A stretch of DNA of 64,000 nt from Anopheles merus (Eukaryota > Arthropoda > Insecta > Diptera > Culicidae): contig NC_054082.1 of the NCBI RefSeq assembly GCF_017562075.2, forward strand, positions 34,131,148-34,195,147, read 5' to 3'. Every line of letters begins with the position of its first letter. Within the stretch, counting starts at the first letter, position 1. The position numbers were made by a program, and so were the translations under genes. This document shows positions 45,799 to 59,716 of the stretch, in pieces. The notes below the pieces were generated by a model. It was not told where the DNA came from. It searched no databases and saw only the letters and a program-made list of their open reading frames with translations.

Positions 45799-48700
45799 AA
45801 ATAAAAGTACAAAGAAACCGATTACCAACTGTGCCTATTTTGCTGGGAGGTTTTTTTTATCGTTTCTCAGTACAGTTTTGCATATCTTCCAGCATCGAGC
45901 TTGTACTACTTTCCAGGAGCAGCATGTTGTCGCACACCACTCACTTGTTAAGCAAACTCAAACCGCCCGGAACAAAAACGGCTTGCTTCAAACAAAAAAA
46001 AAAAAAACAAAGTAAAAACGAGTAAAACATCCAATGGACCCGCTCTCACACACACATGTCTGCTAGTGAAAACAAATAAAAGACGGCCGTTCCGGGGAAA
46101 GCAAAGAATTTATTTGGAATTTACGATGCAGCTACTACTAGTCACGCGGGAGGGATGTAGGGCGATTGTTACCGTTTCAAAAGCCACCGTCCCTAAATTT
46201 GCTTTCCACAGCATAAAAAGGGAAGCGAAGCGCTTTCGTTGCGCGGCTTTGTTCGCCGTCGCTGTACCGTTCTGCCCGTGGTGCGTTGGGCGCAAGAGGA
46301 AGAAAACAAGGGAAAATTATTGAACATTTTTGCACGGTAAAATATGCAGCATTCAGCGAAGCTTTGGAATACTTTTGCTGGTACTGCCGGTTGGTGGTAG
46401 CATAGTGTTTTGAACCGATCAGTCTGACGTAGTCGATGAAGTACGGACAGGAGTAGAACAGTTTATTGTACATTGATGATGATATTTTGCAGAGCAGTGG
46501 AAACTGTTGGTAATGTAAAATGTTAAGGTACTGTTGTTGTGTTATTAAAGTAGTTTTATTAATATTTCATTCCATTACGCAGTGGAACCAACACGAGCTA
46601 AACCGCTATAGCAAAAAATAAAGCAAAACATTATATCTACGCACAATTCAACTTCCAAGTCTCTTGTAACGTTTGTTTTCCCATACATATTAAACGCACA
46701 GCAGATTTTACAAAACTGCTCAGATTTGAGACTTAAGCAGAATAGCCTAAAAGCTTTTCCATTAGTGTGAAGGTGTACTACACAGTAAAAATGCAGCATC
46801 CGCTGTAGCTCATTTAAAATGAATCGCTCAGTTCTTTGACGGTTCGTGGGTGAAAGCATCAGGGAGGGAAGTGGCAAATGTTATTAATTGATTTATTACC
46901 GTTTTGTCGTTCCTTTGTGCGTACAGTATGGTCATTTCAAGGTATATAATCATATTTCAAAATAATTCGAAGTTTTTCCTTAACTAAGCCTCTACGTGAA
47001 GCAATTTTAATGCAAATACTTGATTTGTTTGAAATGTAGCAAAAAAAAAATCCTTTTAATAGAAAATTATTGATGTCGCCTTTCATTGGATGCGGGAATG
47101 AAATTGTCATCGACACTTGCACTCGATAGAAGAACACCCGCGGAGTTTGATATCGTTCATTATCTCGATCTCGACGCTCGACTCCATTTTTGTTTTTTTT
47201 TGCATACACTGGCATTGGCAAACCGATGAAAGCGACGCCAGCGGTGGATGGGGCGATCATTTTTCTTCCTCGAAAAAGTGACACAAAATATTCATTAATC
47301 AAAGCTCGCAGCGGGGAGCGGTCGTGAAAGCTGCTTCATGGAATGTCCTTTCCACTTTGCGTTTATCGGCCTTCCTTGGGTTTGGTTTGATTTTTTTTCT
47401 CTCCTGTCTGTCGACAAGTATGCTGTCGCACGACAGGCATCTGTAAAAGATGCTTTGAAGGGATCGTTTTTGATGGGAAGCATGAGACATCGGCTCGCGA
47501 CGATGCGATGCTCACATCGCTCAAGCCTAATCGCAAGCAAATGAGTTGCCCGGTTGCCAGGGGTTATAGGACAGAAGCTGGAAGCAGTAAACCAAAAAAA
47601 AAAAAACTTGCTTTTGCAAGTGTAGTAATTTTATAGCCACTTTTCTGACGAATAACCCGTCCGGCGTTCGACATAACCAAGAATGAAAAATTAACAATAT
47701 TAAAAATAGACGAAATACTTTCGACTTTCGGTTGTCCCACTTTTGGGCAACGAAAGTCTGTTTCACTTTATTCAAAACATTCCATTTTTCCATCCCGAAG
47801 CATGTCCTGCTGTCAGCTGCCACAGGCGGCCGCCTTGAATCATAGACAGCGATTAATGTATCCTTTTCATGCCACACTTTGGGCCCAAAGTCCATCGACC
47901 CGCGGCACATTAAATGTTGGACGTTCCGGTGCTGTCGCTTCCCTTTTCTTGCGATACGCGCTTTGAGTCTTCAAAGACTACAAAATGCCACGCTGCTAAA
48001 GTGATGTCCACAGCTTTTCACCCCCGGTTTGATATGAATTATTCAACCATAAACAGGCAGACCAAGCTGACAGTGTGGCGTGATGGAAAGCTTATCCTAT
48101 CGCCGTACTGTGTCAGTGTTTGTCATCATCACTTTCGATGTAAACGTTCGATAAGTAAGCATATTTTACGGTAAAAATAATAAACAACCATACGTTTGCA
48201 TTCGCTTGAACTTCACAAACATGATTTGCAATTCATTAATCAATTCATCGTTTTACAATTAGAAAAGCAAAGGATGTTGTTAGCAAACGAGCTGAAAACT
48301 TGAAAAGGCTGCCTGGTGGGCCTGAAAACGAAAATAGCAAAGAAACAGAACCGGGTTCTCTAGTGATGGTCGCTTAATCACTTATGCTATTCAGCATTGA
48401 CACGCACAGTTTACGACTGGCGGCACAGCATAGCGGCTTGGGTTCGTTTGACTCAAACAGTGGAATGAAGATGCCGACGATACCGGAACGCTGCTATGGG
48501 TGGGCATCGAACGGAGCGTATCGCTTTTTATTGCTGTCATCGTGAGCATCCGAATCATGCTCTTTCTCTCTGGCAGTATTCCGCCAAGCCCGGCTTTGAG
48601 CGTGAGACAAATACATTCCAGACACGCAGTGGATGTGCCTGGTGGCATCATTCGAGGGTGAGGCGTGTGTCGATCATATGTGGCACCCTGTGGAACCGCA

Positions 48701-49793
48701 CTGATTGAATTATTAGCAAATGCTCTCTGGTGGATCATTAAGGCGGACGTTTATGGATACGCAGACGAGCGCTTTGCACTAAGCGGAGCTGGACCTGGCG
48801 TGCAGCTGATTTAATGACTTATGCGTTGCACTGATTGGTTGCTATGCCATGGGAATGTGAACGGGGTGTGCTTATGGTACAATGGTGAATACATGAAATA
48901 AACTGTAACGTTATGCATGTCGATGACCGAGAGTATCTATGCACAAATACTATTTTCTTTCTGTTATTGCGTCTTGTGTGGTTTTAAAATAATATAAAAA
49001 TACAGACATCAGTTGAAAGTGTGTGAATTCTGAACGATTCTTGATGTATACTAAACATTGACTCTTCCAGCTCGTGTCATCAAAATAGCAGCATTCTCTA
49101 AATATCTATGTGAGCTAGTCTGTGCTCAATATTACAAATGCAAAACTTTCTATCGCTGGAATTCTTTCACTCCAACGAAGGTGTCAATTCAGGCGATGGC
49201 AGTGTGCTTGCAATGCAATGTAAAAAAAATTAAACAAACTTTTTCACTATAACTCCACTCTTCCTTCAACCGAGCACCGGTGCGCCATCGTAGTTTTGTG
49301 CACACTTATCTGATGAACCCATTTGCCAGTACCTGTACACCGCTACACTTCACCGGTGCAGTGCTGTAAGCTGAGACGATACTGAAAATCTGTGTTAAAT
49401 TGTCTCCAACCGCCCCCATACTCCCTTTTGCCCATCCCGTTACCCACGCTCAGCACCCACCAAAAGGAATTTAATTTAGTAAAAAGGTACCCAGCATCTC
49501 AGCTATCGGGGAAAGGCTCCATGGGGACCCATATTAGTGATGGTTCCGTTCCGGCTGTACAGTGCGGTGCCCGTGGTGCGCTAGACCGGCGACGTTCCCG
49601 GCGGTGAACATGGTGGTGGTGGAGCTTTTTTGCATACTTTTCGCCGTGTTGAACAGCACTTCAGAGAGAAATTAAAGATCGTGTTTTACAAAATGTCACC
49701 ATCCTGAGGCGCATTTCGGGGCGGCACTCGGGCGAGCGTGCCACTAATATGTGTAACATAGATTTTGATACGATGAGTCGTCTTGTAACATAC

Positions 49794-49795
49794 CG

Positions 49796-49840
<45 letters not shown>
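49794..49840. repeat. (CG)n(CA)n microsatellite
   Basis: About four GC units run into about 17 AC units. This alternating purine-pyrimidine tract could adopt Z-DNA. Confidence 0.9.
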
Positions 49841-49842
<2 letters not shown>

Positions 49843-52800
49843 GAAGCTCTCGTATGAATAATACATTGGACGACAATAATCGGTGAAAAAAAAGTTGTCC
49901 TTGTCGAAACTTTTCGCCAGACAAAACGTCGTGTGCGGGTCGTGACGGCGGCGAGACAGAGTTTGTCGACTCTTGCCGAAAACAGGTAATGTCTGTTTTA
50001 ATGCGTGTTTGATTGGAGTTTAGCAAGTTCGAACGGGCAAATGGGGATGTGGGGTGGCAAACAATCCTGCTCTTTGTTTGACTTTCGATTTCTTTGTCAG
50101 CGTGTGGGGCCACTCAATAAACAATATGTTAGCACAGGGAAATGAAAATCGTGTAAATAGAAAAGGAACAAAACGAAACCAACAATGAGGAAACGTTCTC
50201 AAGTGCTGAGGGTGTTCAATTCAATAATTTAATTTCAAATGCTGCGAAAGAAAAGACCAGCGCGCAGTTTGTTGACGTTTGGCACGGGAAAATATTTATT
50301 TAGTGCTTCAGCTTCATCGACGTGCTGAATTGTTTCGAGTAATCGAACTAAAACGCGCTCAATGCCGATTTTCGATGAGACAAATATTGAACTGCTGCTA
50401 TGCTCCATTTAAGAACCGCGCTCCCCTGTATCCCCTGTGCCCCGCTGCTGACGCGGACAGTGAATCGTATCGGCACGTTTCGGTATTATTCATCTCACGA
50501 TTTTCCACCATTCACTTACACAAAGATACACACGCACACCCACAAGCTGCCAGCCGAACCTGCTCTGAAAGCGCAATCACGCATTCGCTTGCCAAAATCA
50601 ATTTATTTACGATCGTGTCAACTTGAAGTGAGGTTAATTTTTGGGAATCGAGCGTGACTAGCAACTAACTACACCGAATGGTGGTGCTTAATGCATTACC
50701 ATTTGGTGGAAATATGCCGGTGTGCGCATATTCACGCCATTTGACACTTCAATTGAATTATCGTTCGGTTGTTGTTTTGAGTGGGGGGAGGGTGGTACGA
50801 TTCGCGAAAAATGTGCCACCGCTGTACGGTGGCAGCCGGCCATCGGTAATGGTGGCCGCGGGCAAATCACCATTCGATGCAATCACGAACGGAGGTGCCA
50901 AAAAAAAAGCAAAACGTCTTTCACACTTCTTTCACACCAGCCAAACCGAGCGACAGTGGCTGACTGTACACCGGTTTCGGAAATGGCATGAAACTTTAAT
51001 TACGTTCCGGTGCAGAAACCGTCGATACATAAACGTTGCGGGAATAATTTAACGACTCTGCAGCGAAACATGTGTCCCAGCGGGTGGAAATGGTTGGGAA
51101 GGGACCATTCATCTAGCTATGCTTGCGCTAGCTACTGCGGGATCGATTGAACGCTGATTCGATCGCTATGATTAAGATCTACGGGCGGTTTCGTTTCATG
51201 GTGCGTTCACTGCCCCATCAGATGGCGCCACCGTTCCCTTGTGACCGAAATGCCACAACCGTAGCCGGCATCTTAGCCATGGCGGCAGGAAAGAAGACGC
51301 ACGGTCGACCGGCCCTGACGACGATGCAGACGATGCCATCTCTACTCGCAATGGCATTTACGTGCGTGACGGAGATAAATGGCAATGGGAAAAACGTGCG
51401 CCACTTCGGTTCGGTACTTCCGTTAAATTGTAGCCCCCCCCCCCCAAAAAAAAAAGCACGACAAGACGGAAAGTCCATTTCTACAATGAGCAGTACCGGC
51501 AACCGCCACACCGCCTCCTGCACTGGTTTCTGTTTTTAGTGGTTAATTTAGAATTTCTACGACTACGCTTCGGGGCGTAGCAGGAAGGAAGAGGGAATGG
51601 TTTGCGTGGGTCAGTTTAGTGTCCGTGCTGGCGTCGGTGCAAAATGGAAGTTGAGTGGAGAGCAGACGGCACCCAGCCGGCCGTTAATTGCATAATGAAG
51701 TTTCGCTCTTTAAAAGACTCTTCCCATTTGCGCTACGAATGCGGACAACGAATGCCCCACTGTGGCGGGCTTGAACTCTCCCACTGGATGGTATTATAAT
51801 CTCAGCCTGTGGCCTGTAGCAAATGAATGTAGCTTCGGTAGCAGAAAGAAACATCACAAAATAAGCCACCAAAGTAAAGCACATCTACTGCCCCTACCAC
51901 TGAGGCATCCATTTCAATTACATCCTTTTAGCGTGTCCATTCTGCAGGGCGGTGTGTCTCGGGGTGTGTGTGTGTGTATACTAGCATACTGCTACTGCCA
52001 GCTGTGTATGTGTTATTTTACTAATTAAATTAACTTTCAACGTTGTTTGCCTACTGCGGCGGCGTCGGGGAAGCGTGCTGGGTGGTGTGGTGGTCAATAT
52101 TTATTTCGATCGTCACAGCCATCGCCCGGCGGGAAAATCGGCAATTAAGCTTACTTTGAATGGTTCTGGTTGCTGTTTGTTTATCGTGTGGGTTGTTTCC
52201 CCCTATGTTCAATCCAAAGGTTAGACTTTAATTGAAGCTGCAAGCAGGCTGAGCTGTAGTGTTTGTGTGGGAATGTGCGTGAACACGGTTTTGTCGGTTG
52301 GTAGTCGTTTGTACATCCTCGTTGGCATAAACAGCGATTGAATGTATTTATCAAATGGACATGGCAGTTTGCTACAGACACGGATAGATGCATTGGTAGA
52401 TTATGCAGTGTTTTTTTTTGTAAAAACAAAAATTCAGTCCTATTTGTATTCAAGCAATTATTTTAATGTTATTTATTATTTAAGCCTGTCATGACTTTTT
52501 CCTACACCTACGAAAAATCTTATTGGAAAGCCTTGTTACCAATGAACGGTTTCGGTCCGCACGGGAATCGATTCCGATCGACCTTGTAGTAAGCTCCCGC
52601 GCCTATTAAACAGACCACCACACCTTTCATGAGTACGCACACATACATTTCCATTAAAAGCTACCATCTATACGACGCTTTAAGGTTAAAGGAGCACATT
52701 TACAGCTTTCTATGCTCCTTGTTCCCGCTTTTGACACCGACATGACCTGGTGATCGATAAAATTGTCAGCTTATCAAATGTAACCTTCCGGGAATGGAAA

Positions 52801-55800
52801 GATAATTTGGAAAAGTTTTGACATTAGCCATGCTCATCGCTCGGGCTTCTAGCCAGGTGTACAAGTGGACTAACGATACCGGGATGTCTTTCTCCCATCC
52901 CCTGTCAGTTTCATACGCGCTTCAACCGGCTTGTTTTAGCATAGGAAAGCTGTAGTACTGCTACTGCACCATACTGTTTTCACGTCCATCTTTCTCAAGT
53001 TGGGAACCTATGCTAATTCTGTCAATTTTCACGACCCTCCATCAAGCGAACCCTAGCCAGCCAGCACCCTCAGCTACTGCGGCACAGTACGGCATCAAGT
53101 ATCTTTTGTGTCGGGAGCACATTGTTTAGAGCAATTCTTCACCAAAATCATTCGCTGGAATGTTCCAGCTCATGGGTTTTTGATCCTGCTACTTGACGAG
53201 ATAGTTACGAGATAGCTTTTTGTATACAAAACACACACACAGACATACGATAAGCAACATGATATCTGCACCTTATTTTTTTGCACCCGGATGAGCTTGC
53301 GATGGTAATGCGACACAAGCTGCATGCTACGGTAGTTCCGGGGGCTGGTAGCATATACACGCTCCCTGAAGTGGCTCTGATCTGTGCAGCTAGAATTGTA
53401 AATGTTCGCTCGAGCGCCTTTCGCTCGTATGGTAAATGTGGTGAAAAAAGCAAGTCAGTGCTGTGCGTTTAGTTTGCTTAGTTCGCTTTTTCTTGCCTTC
53501 GTTTTAAGTGTACTATCAATCGCAGCGGAAACGACCACTGCCACTCTTGGTTCTTTCGCTGGTAAAGCATTGGAAGCAAGGAGGAAAAAACAATCAAATG
53601 GCCAACCATTATCCGCAACTTCAAAACGTTACATTTCAAACGAAAGTTACGTTCGAAAATTGAATTTCCTCACCAACAAAGCCCGCGGAAAACGTTACGC
53701 GTTCCCTCACACTGTTCTGGGGACCCATGGCAAAGCACAAACAAACGCACAAATAGGCAATTATCATTTTGATTGCAGTTAATCCATTTCGGTTGTGCGG
53801 AGAGGCCGGCCAAGCAAATGGAACCAGCCAACCGATGACGGTCGAAATAATAAATACCGAAAGTGGATGTGTTTTGTTAGTGGACGATAAATTTGCCTCC
53901 ACTTCTTCCACTTTTGCGCTCCCGGGGCAAGTTTGGATCGGAAATCGGATGACGTTCGGCGATGATAATGACAATCATAAATTTCACTACCCCTCGTCTC
54001 GTGCCAGCGTAATTATTGCTTGGCATCAGGGGCCAGGTTCGGAGCCCTTTGGGAGCGTCCTACACCCAGGCTTGGGTTAGATTTCTCGGGAACGAGCAGT
54101 TAGGAGATGGAACGGAACCTCTACGCGAAGAACTTTGCGTACTGGGCACAATGGGAAACGATACTGGTCATAAATCTGTTGCTTAAGGGTGATGCACAGA
54201 TTTCATTATTGCTGCGGCATGTAAATGTAAATTAAGGCAATCGCAATGGATTGTTAAATTATATTTTCAAATTATTTTGAATTAAGCGCTTTTGAATGAA
54301 ATTTAAATTTCATAAATTAAGGTTTTTCCCCCACAACAATTGGTGTGCTTTGCAAGCATCAGCGGGATTTGCTTGGGACATTTACTGATAATAGCATCGT
54401 TCTGCTTCGCAATGGGAATCGCTCATAGTGAATGTAAGCTTTGATTTTGTAATTAGCCAGTTCTGGTGGTAATTTAGGGGTAACCGGGGTTTTAGGGAAC
54501 TCCAAAGCACTGCTACTGGCACCGGGTGTAATTGACACTTGTTCCGATGTTTCGAAGAAATCGAATGCCGATTAGCGTGTGCGCCTCGCAGGTTTCACAA
54601 GGGCCTTAGAACGGTGGTGACGGTCGTGCGACAAGATCAGCGTTTATATTTCCATTTATTCTGCCGCTTCTCGGAATGCTTCCAAATTCCCACCAGATGG
54701 ATTTAGCTGAGTTTGGGTATCGCAAAAGAAGCAGAAAGGAGACAGGTCTTAATATAGCAAATTTATAATTTGATGGAAATTAAAAGCAATTTTCAAAGCA
54801 ATCTTTACCGAGAAAGGGACACGTCGATGGCATACGGAGTTGCATTTTTTCAACAACTTTTTGGCTATTTTTTGGTATTTTTTAAACACCGCAAGAACTC
54901 ACCCAACGACTGGCAGAGGATTGTGGAAGAGAAGTTGCCGACGTGGGCAATAAAATTTCAATCTGCATTTATTCTGGTAGGATTTACGTTCCTGTTATTT
55001 TTTTTTCGGATGGATTTTCCAACTCTACGATTGCGGAACGGAGTTGTTTGCGTCAGATAAAATAACTGTGGCCTGTTTTTTATTTCTCCAATTCGCTATT
55101 GAACGGCTCACTGTCGGATGGATGATGGGCGCGGTTTGTGCGAACGCCAGCGGCAGTGAAAGGATTATGGATTTTTATGCGAACAGATTATCTGGTAGCA
55201 GCGGGGGTTCTTGGAGGGTTTTATCTTCTGTTTGCCGGAAAAGAAATCAATGACGGTTCGATTTGAGAGTGCCACTCATGAATTAAATGATCATGAGATG
55301 TTTTACGATAGCGCGGCATTGATTCGGGGGTACATTTTGGACCGACCGGCGTTGCAAGTTCGGCGAAAGTTCAGTGAAAAGAGATTGTATTTTTAGAGCC
55401 AATCGGTCGTCCGCCGGTCTGGTTCAGACTAAATTTTGTCGGTTTCTAGAAGTTATGATTGGTAAAAGTGTGTTCATTGCCATTGATAAGCGTCATAAGC
55501 GTCATCATTTATCGGCAGTGTATACATTACAAACACATACATTACTGTGAAGAAATGTAAGTTTGCTGCGGTTAAAGCTCAATATTCAATGTATGATTAC
55601 AAAAGCGACTGCGTCGCTGCTCCACGCGAATAAAGAAGCCATAATGTGCCACATGTTAAGCGAATTATGGTGACCCTTTAGCAAAGTGTCGCACTATTGA
55701 TAATACCATTGTAAAACCCCGCATATCAATACTTCGTGGCACCGATAAGCTTCAATGCTGCTCTCCGGTCGGTGCATTTCCAGCGACTTTGAGTGTTACA

Positions 55801-58027
55801 AGCGCCCGAGCTATACGTGACATGTGCTGTTTGCATTCCGGATCGTGAACCACCGTTTCACCATTGGAACCCTTCCAATCAGCGACACGGCACACGATAA
55901 TCGGACCATTGTAAAGTGAGTTGATACATTTGCTAAACGTGCCCTTCGGGCTAAAGACCTCACGAGAAGGAGGATTATCCCTTACAGCGGGGTTTTATGC
56001 AACGCCAGTGTAATATCATCGGCGGTAAGAAAAGATCCTTCCCACCGGCACGGGATTCTGAAGGTGAAAAGAAGGGAACAAAGAAAAGAACAATGTGTGA
56101 GGTTAATGCATAGGGCACGGTAGCCCGGTGGCGGCACGTCGGCAAGGGCTAGATGTAAAACATCCGCGACCACACCACGCAGTAGCACTAATCCTCTCTA
56201 GCCAACGCTTCCCAGCCGCCCGTTCCCGGGCTAGCAGTACACGCTTTCGCAGAAGTGGAATTTGTGCGATATCTTAGCGGGGTGCTTTAAGACTCATCCA
56301 CTCCAATGCCAGGAAGGCAGCGGAGAGGAAAAGGAGAAAAAAATCCACACTCCTCTTCGAAGAATGCTACGGTGCTTGGGTAATCCTGCACAGCACAGTG
56401 CGCTGCGAGGGAATTCACAATGGGGTTCTAGCGTGTACGGCGAGCGCCCTAAGCAATGGGGGGGAGCAGATCTGACGGAACAAAATGAAGGGATAAAGAG
56501 ATTAAACTCCGACCGCCGGAAGCATTATCTACAGGCCGTTCAAGCTGCTGGACAGTTATGGAGCGGGGCGGGAAGAGTAGAGTGGATGGTAGAGCTCGAG
56601 TGCGTTTGCATGGCTTTTTGGCTGGCATAGGGAAGTAACGAGAGCTAATGACTGGCTGTGGAAAGGTAGAAAGTCTGTTGCTTTCACCGGCAAGTGGATT
56701 AATGGAGACGCCTGGTCGGTGGCAAGTCGGTGGGGTGTGAGCCTGATGTGTGATTGAATTCCTACCATCGGGATGATGTTACTGGTTTGCATTATTATTC
56801 ATTGAATGGGAAGTTTGATTTCATCGATATACTTTAAGTATGTAAAACAAATCAATGCAATTATATGTAGCGGCAATATCGAAACATGTTCAATTATACT
56901 TTTACTTACAGTCGTTGTCTTTAAATATTGGCTCTAACCCACTTATTTTTGATTTTAATGCATCCATTTATGAACAGTGTGCATTAACTTTTTTCTGTAA
57001 GTTATAAATGTTTGACTAAAGTCAGTTTATTTACAAAAAATATCGTAATATCTGAAACTGTGTGTTCCGAAATTAATCAATTCAAGTTAATTAATAAATT
57101 ATTTAATAGATAGCATTCAATGTATTAAAATTGTTTTGCCAATTTTGTAAGCTGTAATGTAGTTAAACAAAAAAAATTGCTAGTTTGTTCAGGTGTAAAC
57201 AATGTCTTGATAATTTATTTATTTATTTATTTCAAAACATTTCGCTACATTTTCCTTTCCATATCGAATAGTAAGTGTAACGATGACAAGAAGGAAGCTA
57301 TAAAAAGAATCAAATGTACCTTTTTTTATTCGACATTTTGTCGATATCTTCAGTCACATTGTCCTGTTACAAGCTTCCGCTAAACAATACACACCAATCA
57401 GATCAGAACAGTGTTATTCACGAACAAAAGGACAATGCTGAGAAATTCCCAACAAAAAAAAAGTCGATCCAATCAGTATGGACGCTTTATCAAACACTGC
57501 TGGCGGAAATTAAAATGCCCAATCAAATTCATCAGCAGCTTCTAAACTTTCCCTTCACCTGCTGGAATCATAATGCAGCAAAAAAAGACAATTCCTTCAT
57601 TCTGCTTACACCCTTAACCGCTAAACAACACGCGCCACAAAGGGACCAATATTTGCCCGTGCGTAAGCCGATCATTTGCATCTTGACACGTTTGCTGTTG
57701 TCTTACGCCGCAGTGTAAGGCTTGCGGCCTTTCCACGGTACACCAAGGCAGGAAGAGGCTCGCCCTGGTAAATGGCACGAGCACGCTGGTGACAAAATGA
57801 TATGAATGGTAACGGAGCGGAACAGATTTGCCTCTTCGCGGGAAGACAGATACGGTTGATGGCGAAAGATGCTGCCTATTTGCCTTATATATTTTGCTTC
57901 TTCTTCCTTCTCGGTGCCTCGTGTCGGGAAGTTAAAGGTAAAAATAATAATCACCTGTCTTGTTCGGTAAAAATCGTGTTTTGCTTCTTTCTGGGGGTTG
58001 ACGGATCGTTTGGAGTAATTTTGGCAG

Positions 58028-58072
58028 CAGACACACACATACATATATACACACATATATATACACACATAC
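58028..58072. repeat. Alternating CA/TA purine-pyrimidine tract
   Basis: Interspersed ACAC and ATAT blocks form about 45 bases of alternating purine-pyrimidine sequence that can partly fold back on itself. Confidence 0.85.
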
Positions 58073-59682
58073 CCTAATACCCTGTGAAAACGCGGAAACG
58101 TAAGCATTCCATCCGGCACGGTGTGATAAATGGTCGAACGAATGAAATTACACAGAGACAAGCGCAAATAAATATTCAATTTTGGTACGTTCCACTGGCG
58201 GAGGCAGCGTGTAAAGGCAGAGGAGCGAACGAATGCGGATGTAGCTCGATTTATTTACATTCCATTTCCGGTCCCTGTTTGTCACCGTTTTGTCGCACGG
58301 AGATGATGGTGGCGATGCTGCGGCGGTGAGGTTTGGATTCTGGCAGTAGCCACATTGGGTAGGTAAGGCGGGGTGCGATGTTGTGTTTTCGAAGGAAAAA
58401 TGAGACCGTTGTTTCGGTGTGAGCGCAGATAAGGACGGGATTTTGACGCCCTTTCAATACCTTCAAGTTGGGAAGGTATCGGGGACCGACACGTGCTTGA
58501 AGGAGAGCGTTTTGATTGATGAGCCAAATGGGAAGGCAAATTAATATCGAAGGCCTGATTTTAATTGGTTTTTAGCCCTAGGGGTTTCAAAGAACAAAGG
58601 TTGAGACGGCGGACCGCTTGATGGGAAGGACATAATGTAAAAAAACCCTATTCTTCTACTTTCTTGTTTGTTTAATTATTTTCCCCGTCAGTTGTTGAAC
58701 TCTATATGCCGGTGCTAATTGATTACTCATTTCCTTCAGCCCTGTGCGTACCGAAGGATGTAAATGAAGTTTGTAAAGCATTGGCAACAATTTGAATCCT
58801 CTCTTTACGTTTGCTCAACCAAAAGAGTAAACTTGTTTGTTTTCAAATTGCGAATCCAACTTCCTAACTTCGATCACGCATCACGGAATCACCGGCATCG
58901 TTTAAAGTTATGATACCCGGGTTTCAATTAGCAAAAGAATTCAAATTCATTCGAACGGTTTGCGCTGGCAAAGCAATGGCGCGGTCTGCGACCAGAGCCA
59001 TTTCACTCGAGACACGGCTTCGTGATCGTAATGAAGCGAAGCAATTAAAATTCAATCACCTATGAAAAGGAAAACTTTTGCTGGAAGTTTCTTTTGGCCC
59101 CCGAACCGCCGAACGGAACGTGACGATAATGGGGTGAGATAATTTTCGCGCGAAGACTACATTTTTGCCACGGTGTGTGTGTGTGTGTATGAGGGTGTTT
59201 TTTATTGGTGCTCTTTGCTCTCTTGTAAAATTCAGCAAGTTGTACAGTGCTGAAAGGATGATCTTCGTACGCGCTTTGGAAGTTTGGGCGCTTAACCGTC
59301 CCTTACTGCGCGCACTGTTGGTGGTAGATTGCATTCACACGGCATTGTGCAAGTATCGTGCGTACCACCGAAAGTTTTGATGTGTTAAATTTGTGCATTG
59401 AACTTACCCTTACCGGAACCCTTACCGTGTCCGTAATGCTGGAGTCGGTTTGGTGAACGCCAGAGGGCAGCAGGAGCGTGTTGTGCGACACATCCGGCAC
59501 AGCGTACCGGAACAAAATCAATCTGATCGAAAGCATCCCAACACACCCGGTAGGGGGATGCGATAAGTCAGAGCGTCAGCACCTCGCCTCAAGGTGGTTG
59601 GGAACTACATGCGCTGCGAGCGACGGGAAAATATTCAATTTTCTTACGATACTGCTGTTGGGGTAGAATATCGCATTTCATC

Positions 59683-59716
59683 ACCATCATCATCATCATC
59701 GTCGTCGTCGTCGTCG
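59683..59716. repeat. (CAT)n(CGT)n trinucleotide repeat
   Basis: About six CAT/ATC units change to about six CGT units; less regular CGT-like units continue to about 59,740. The shift looks like a C/T point change spread by slippage. Confidence 0.9.

Larger units (their letters stand above)
42366..53400. other. Gene-free stretch with microsatellites and homopolymers
   Basis: I examined the longer open frames and find no domain, splice pattern or composition that marks a gene. Notable simple sequence: A-runs near 43,616 and 43,880, a GT tract at 45,326-45,340, a 17-20 base G-run at about 45,780-45,798, a (GC)n(AC)n tract near 49,796, and a C-run then A-run at 51,436-51,455. Confidence 0.5.

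Noticed and set aside
45327..46025. 232-codon plus-strand frame
   Set aside because: It begins in a GT repeat, reads through a C-rich tract and the poly-G run, and ends in an A-run; it is a chance frame in low-complexity sequence.
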